Source: JBGTKH01 sp041744735 (GTDB taxonomy: Bacteria > Planctomycetota > Planctomycetia > Pirellulales > Pirellulaceae). Taken from it: a stretch of 5,472 bases of DNA. A model generated the notes under the pieces. It saw only the letters and a program-made list of their open reading frames with translations, did no database searches and was not told where the DNA came from. The first letter of the stretch is position 1. Every line of letters begins with the position of its first letter. The position numbers and the translations under genes were made by a program. The stretch is from the NCBI GenBank assembly GCA_041744735.1, contig JBGTKH010000563.1, positions 1-5,472 of the forward strand, read 5' to 3'. Positions 1 through 2,715 of the stretch are shown in pieces.

Positions 1-549
1 GTCAGCCGGGGCGAGCAGCACTTCGTCAATGAACTGGTGAACATCAAGGTCAACAACGCCGAGGGCGCCGAACCCGGCCAGTTGCAGAAGCGCGACGAGC
101 TATACGAAAGCGCCGTGGACATCGTAGTCCGCGAAGGCCGCGGCAGCGTGTCGCTATTGCAACGCACGCTAGGCATCGGCTACGGCCGCGCCGCGCGCCT
201 GATCGACTTCATGGCCGAAGACAACATCGTCGGCTCCTACGCCGGTTCCCAAGCCCGCGAAGTGCTGATCTCCGTCGAAGACTGGGAACGCATGCAATCC
301 GGCAATTCCGCCCCAGCCGCGGCCGAACCCAAACCCGCCGCCATCGCCCCCACTCCCACCAAACGCCGCCGCACCAACAAAATCCGCCCCGAACCGGAGT
401 TAGAAGACGACGAAACCGTCGCCCCGTTCGATGACGACGACTTCGATGACGCGATGGCCGAGTCCGACGACGACTTTGAAGAGTACCAAGACGAGTACGA
501 GGAAGAAGAACACGACGAGGCGGAGCGCTACGAGGCGGAAAGCGCGTGA
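1..549 (+). CDS. ftsK: FtsK/SpoIIIE-family DNA translocase, C-terminal fragment (5' end outside window)
   Basis: The frame is open from base 1, so the gene starts upstream and only the last 182 residues are visible. FtsK is a septum-located hexameric ATPase that pumps DNA during division and chromosome dimer resolution; its motor domain lies outside the window. What is seen is the gamma domain, a winged helix (about residues 33-95) that reads polar DNA motifs and contacts the XerCD site. It begins at DELYESAVDIV and includes SLLQRTLGIGYGRAARLID and the closing V-E-D-W. Many FtsK proteins stop shortly after this domain. Here about 85 residues follow: an Ala/Pro-rich linker, a basic KRRRTNK patch (about 121-127), and an acidic tail with 29 Asp/Glu among the last 52 residues. 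The stop is TGA at 547-549. The GTG at 37 is internal and is not the start. Family assignment is firm; the role of the tail is unknown. Confidence 0.93.
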   Translation, partial: VSRGEQHFVNELVNIKVNNAEGAEPGQLQKRDELYESAVDIVVREGRGSVSLLQRTLGIGYGRAARLIDFMAEDNIVGSYAGSQAREVLISVEDWERMQSGNSAPAAAEPKPAAIAPTPTKRRRTNKIRPEPELEDDETVAPFDDDDFDDAMAESDDDFEEYQDEYEEEEHDEAERYEAESA

Positions 550-569
550 TCGTGCTCGCCACGCTGGAA

Positions 570-663
570 TTGGCAGAATGATCGCGGCAGAATAATGGGG
601 AACAGGCTGGCGAAGAATCTCTTTCCTGTCGTTTTCATCATTCTGCCCCCATAATTCTGCCAA
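570..663. repeat. Imperfect palindrome made of paired GGCAGAAT units
   Basis: Arms 570-597 and 636-663 pair about one axis over 28 positions with 24 matches (mismatches at 580, 583, 585 and 594). Each arm holds two tandem units 14 bp apart: GGCAGAATGAT (572) and GGCAGAATAAT (586) on the left, ATCATTCTGCC (637) and ATAATTCTGCC (651) on the right. The loop holds a further short stem, ACAGG (602-606) with CCTGT (625-629). It starts 21 bp after the ftsK stop and ends 10 bp before the next ATG. It could be a REP-like intergenic element, a structured 5' leader or a transcription end for ftsK. There is no T-tract typical of an intrinsic terminator. Confidence 0.8.
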
Positions 664-673
664 ACAGAATCCC

Positions 674-1486
674 ATGCCCATCACCGTCGATTCTGATATT
701 CGTGTCCTTTCGGAAGACGAGTTTCACCGCTTGGCCTATCAGGTCATGGGTATCATCTTCAGCGTCCACAACGAATATGGTCGATTGGTCGATGAAGAAA
801 TCTACAAACAGGCGATTCGGCGGTGGTGTGAGGCGGCGGGGATCGTTCCGGCGCTACGCGAGGTGGAGATCAAGGTCTGTCACCGCGATTTCGAGAAGTC
901 GTATTTCATGGACTTGCTGTTCGCCGCGGGCCTGATGGTCGAAGCCAAGACCGTCGAGGCGCTGAACAATGCACATCACGCACAGGCGCTCCAATACATG
1001 CTGCTCACCGGCATGCAGCACGGGCTGTTGGTCAATCTGCGGCGGGAGAAAGTCGAAAAACGTTTCGTTTCCACAACGCTCAGTCTGGCAGAACGGCGGC
1101 GATTCGTTGTGCATCAGTCCGATTGGCGACCGGTCAACGAACCGAGCCATCAACTCCGTCAAATCTTCGCGGACCTGCTGGCCGACTGGGGCGCGTTTCT
1201 CAGCACTTCGCTGTACCGCGAAGCACTCGTGCATTTTTTCGGTGGTCCCGCGGTGGCTTTCCGGAGAATTCCTGTTTACGATGGCGACACGGTGCTGGGG
1301 ACGCACGAAGTCTGCCTGATCGGCAAAGACACGGCCTTGTCGCTAACGGCACTGAAAGACGGCAAAGCGAACATGAAAGGCCATTTGGAACGGTTCTTGT
1401 GCCACACGAAACTGGCCTATGTCCAGTGGATCAACATGGACAACCACGACATCGAACTGCGAACCTTGAAGAATTTGGCAGAATGA
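674..1486 (+). CDS. GxxExxY-type PD-(D/E)XK nuclease-like protein with C-terminal extension
   Basis: A 270-residue protein. The first half (about 20-135) matches the GxxExxY family (PDDEXK_3), predicted nucleases of unknown role. Visible candidate active-site residues are H32 and E34 in VHNEYGR, E42 and Y44 in the DEEIY motif, D80 in YFMDLL, the E90-x-K92 pair in VEAKT, and a Q104-xxx-Y108 motif like that of RecB-type nucleases. The family's Gly is replaced by Leu (LVDEEIY). Typical family members are about 120-140 residues; here about 135 more follow, and that half resembles the first in hydrophobic pattern but lacks the catalytic residues. No clear Shine-Dalgarno precedes the ATG, which lies just after the palindrome. 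The stop overlaps the start of the next gene (ATGA), suggesting translational coupling. Substrate and biological role are unknown. Family call good; catalytic activity inferred. Confidence 0.85.
   Translation: MPITVDSDIRVLSEDEFHRLAYQVMGIIFSVHNEYGRLVDEEIYKQAIRRWCEAAGIVPALREVEIKVCHRDFEKSYFMDLLFAAGLMVEAKTVEALNNAHHAQALQYMLLTGMQHGLLVNLRREKVEKRFVSTTLSLAERRRFVVHQSDWRPVNEPSHQLRQIFADLLADWGAFLSTSLYREALVHFFGGPAVAFRRIPVYDGDTVLGTHEVCLIGKDTALSLTALKDGKANMKGHLERFLCHTKLAYVQWINMDNHDIELRTLKNLAE
1475..1486 (+). repeat. TTGGCAGAATGA copy at the nuclease stop codon
   Basis: This 12-mer is identical to bases 570-581 in the left arm of the palindrome upstream of the gene. It encodes the last codons of the nuclease (L-A-E-stop) and contains the ATG proposed for the next gene. 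The nuclease gene is therefore bracketed by the same 12-mer. Whether this reflects insertion, shared ancestry or chance cannot be told from one locus. Confidence 0.6.
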
Positions 1487-1809
1487 AATACACGGTCGGT
1501 GCCGCCATGAAAACTGTCTCGGCCGCGAAGATCGCGGCTCAATTCGACGATTACCTCGAGGCCAGCCGCGAACAACCGGTACTTGTTACCCGCAACGGCA
1601 AACCGATTGCCGTGCTGTTGGCCGTGCAAGACAAGGCGGACGCGGAGCAACTCGCACTGAGTCGTTCGCGCTCACTGAGTTCGGTACTTGAGGAGGCCCA
1701 CGAGCAAATTCAGAAGGGCGACGGAATTCCCCACGACCAGTTTTGGCAGGAGGCCGCCGAATCACGACGCGCCAAGCGCCCCGTATCATCGCGAGGCAAG
1801 AAAGCCTAA
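1483..1809 (+). CDS. Phd/YefM-family antitoxin-like protein
   Basis: A 108-residue protein with the Phd/YefM fold: N-terminal DNA-binding part with KTVSAAKIAAQFDDYLE, then the family's hallmark PVLVTRNGKPIAVLL. The C-terminal part (SLSSVLEEAHEQIQKGDGIP) is where such proteins wrap a toxin, and the tail is basic. Phd proteins neutralise a partner toxin and repress their own operon. The ATG at 1483 overlaps the nuclease stop (ATGA), favouring coupled translation. An internal ATG at 1507 (MKTVSAAK, 100 aa) fits the usual family start better; neither has a strong Shine-Dalgarno. No Doc, RelE or PIN toxin follows: only 59 bp separate it from the convergent higA. The upstream nuclease-like gene is therefore the only same-strand partner visible. 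It may also be an orphan antitoxin. Family call good, start uncertain. Confidence 0.85.
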   Translation: MKYTVGAAMKTVSAAKIAAQFDDYLEASREQPVLVTRNGKPIAVLLAVQDKADAEQLALSRSRSLSSVLEEAHEQIQKGDGIPHDQFWQEAAESRRAKRPVSSRGKKA

Positions 1810-1868
1810 CTACCATCTGTCGAAACTGCTTGCCAAACGAGCGGACGACGCGGTTGTGCGACCCGCAT

Positions 1869-2174
1869 CTATCGCGATTCAGACAGCACCGTCACCTCTT
1901 TTTCCAGTCGGTTGCCTAGCCGGTCTCGTTCGATTTCGAGGTCGTAGCGGGATTGCAAGTTCATCCAGAAGCGATCGGTCGTCCCGAAGAAGCGGGCCAG
2001 CCGCAGTGCCGTGTCCGCGCTGATCGACCGCAATCCGTGGATGATCTCGTTAATTCGGCGCGGAGGGACATGGATGTCGCGTGCCACACGGTACTGGCTG
2101 ATTCCCAACGGTTCCAGGAACTCGTGCAGCAGAATCTCGCCGGGGTGAACCGGAGGATGCTTTTTTCGTGGCAT
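1869..2174 (-). CDS. higA: HigA-family antitoxin (XRE helix-turn-helix)
   Basis: A 101-residue HigA/VapI-type antitoxin that binds and inhibits HigB and represses the operon. It has the family's N-terminal HPGEILLHEFLEPLGIS stretch (residues 10-26), a helix-turn-helix at about 26-46 (QYRVARDIHVPPRRINEIIHG), then TALRLARFFGTTDRFWMNLQ (55-74), also typical, and a charged C-terminal helix. The ATG at 2174 is chosen because MPRKKHPPVHPGE matches known family starts and AGGG lies 6 nt upstream. A longer in-frame start at 2249 would add 25 Arg-rich residues inside higB and is unlikely. It follows higB by 8 nt on the same strand, the usual toxin-first order of hig operons. It converges on the phd-like gene. 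Confidence 0.93.
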   Translation of the reverse strand: MPRKKHPPVHPGEILLHEFLEPLGISQYRVARDIHVPPRRINEIIHGLRSISADTALRLARFFGTTDRFWMNLQSRYDLEIERDRLGNRLEKEVTVLSESR

Positions 2175-2180
2175 GGTTGA

Positions 2181-2184
2181 CCCT
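2181..2184 (-). promoter_or_regulatory. Shine-Dalgarno of higA, overlapping the higB stop
   Basis: On the minus strand AGGG lies 6 nt before the ATG at 2174 and overlaps the TAG stop of higB (2183-2185). A ribosome ending on higB would sit at this site, so the two are probably translated in a coupled way. This site also decides the higA start in favour of 2174. Confidence 0.65.
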
Positions 2185-2464
2185 AGTGATAATCCACGAT
2201 TTCGACGTCTTCGGCGTTTGCTCCGCGCCAACGAAAGCAAACTCGCCACTGCTGATTCACACGTATGCTGTATTCGCCTTTGCGGTCGCTGGCCAGCTTT
2301 TCCAAACGGTTTCCCGGCGGAACGCGCAGGTCGTCGAGCGACTCGGCCGCGTCCAGCAACAACAGCTTGCGCAGCGCCATGCGCTGAACCGCGTCCGAAA
2401 ACTTCTTCACCCGCTCGCGCCGAAAGAGCCGCTCTGTCTCCTTGTCACGAAAGCTGCGAATCAT
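2183..2464 (-). CDS. higB: HigB-family toxin (RelE-like mRNA interferase)
   Basis: A 93-residue protein of normal family length. HigB toxins are RelE-fold ribonucleases that cut mRNA on the translating ribosome. Visible family features are the N-terminal MIRSFRDKETERLF, a run of basic residues (RRERVKKF), the LDAAESLDDLRVPPGNRLEKL segment, the core strand YSIRVNQQWRVCFRW, and the C-terminal DYH (91-93), which corresponds to the conserved Asp-Tyr-His end needed by characterised HigB proteins. The ATG at 2464 gives the standard start. There is no Shine-Dalgarno in the 6 nt between the predicted -10 box and the ATG, so the message may be leaderless. The gene appears intact, with its key C-terminal residues kept, so it is probably an active toxin kept in check by the adjacent higA. 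Confidence 0.93.
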   Translation of the reverse strand: MIRSFRDKETERLFRRERVKKFSDAVQRMALRKLLLLDAAESLDDLRVPPGNRLEKLASDRKGEYSIRVNQQWRVCFRWRGANAEDVEIVDYH

Positions 2465-2470
2465 TGCCCA

Positions 2471-2499
2471 AGCATAACGTCCCCCGTTATCATCGTCAA
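2471..2499 (-). promoter_or_regulatory. Predicted sigma-70-type promoter of higBA
   Basis: On the minus strand TTGACG (-35, plus-strand bases 2494-2499) and TATGCT (-10, plus-strand bases 2471-2476) are separated by exactly 17 bp. Only 6 bp lie between the -10 box and the higB ATG, so the expected start of transcription falls at or very near the A of the ATG. A second TTGACG lies 12 bp further upstream (2506-2511). Confidence 0.6.
2474..2490. promoter_or_regulatory. Inverted repeat, candidate HigA operator
   Basis: ATAACG (2474-2479) and CGTTAT (2485-2490) are perfect 6-bp arms around a 5-bp spacer. The repeat lies between the predicted -35 and -10 boxes and overlaps the -10, an ideal place for HigA to block RNA polymerase. 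Autoregulation by HigA or the HigBA complex is known for the family; this particular site is inferred. Confidence 0.55.
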
Positions 2500-2715
2500 C
2501 TTACACGTCAATCCCGGTTAAAGAACGTCCCCAACGATCCTGAGAAGTGGCGGCGGCGATTGGCAGAATCGCCGAGCGTTTGACCGATCGGCATTGACGA
2601 TGGTCTCTGCAGACCGGCTGCGAAACGCGCGCCTTTCTATTCGGGCAGCACGGGTCCGCCACGGCGCTGGGCCTTCGAGGACTCAGACCGAGCGACCCCG
2701 CCGCTCATTTTGAAT
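2500..2715. other. Intergenic stretch between higB promoter and kinase 3' end
   Basis: No convincing gene is seen here. It holds the upstream TTGACG copy, a perfect 8-bp hairpin at 2554-2574, and a small hairpin at 2602-2615 (GGTCT, loop CTGC, AGACC). No T-tract follows either hairpin on the minus strand, so an intrinsic terminator for the kinase gene is not evident and transcription might run on into higBA. Confidence 0.5.
2554..2574. repeat. Hairpin carrying a TTGGCAGAAT copy
   Basis: CGGCGATT (2554-2561) pairs perfectly with AATCGCCG (2567-2574) around the loop GGCAG. TTGGCAGAAT (2560-2569) spans the loop and the inner stem, so this is another copy of the motif found at 570 and 1475, in a different structural setting. 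It lies downstream of the kinase gene on the minus strand and could be a 3' hairpin. No T-tract is present. Confidence 0.5.

Noticed and set aside
570..663. CRISPR array reading of the GGCAGAAT units
   Set aside because: The units are only 8-11 bp, are inverted about one axis, and have no regular spacers of 30 bp or more.
1123..1482. A 5' extension of the Phd frame to an ATG at 1123
   Set aside because: It runs through the nuclease gene in another frame and its translation resembles nothing; Phd similarity begins only near 1507.
2175..2249. A 25-residue N-terminal extension of HigA (start at 2249)
   Set aside because: It is Arg-rich, lies inside higB, and the family start fits the ATG at 2174 with an AGGG upstream.
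2602..2615. Small hairpin GGTCT-CTGC-AGACC as a terminator
   Set aside because: The stem is only 5 bp and no T-tract follows on either strand.
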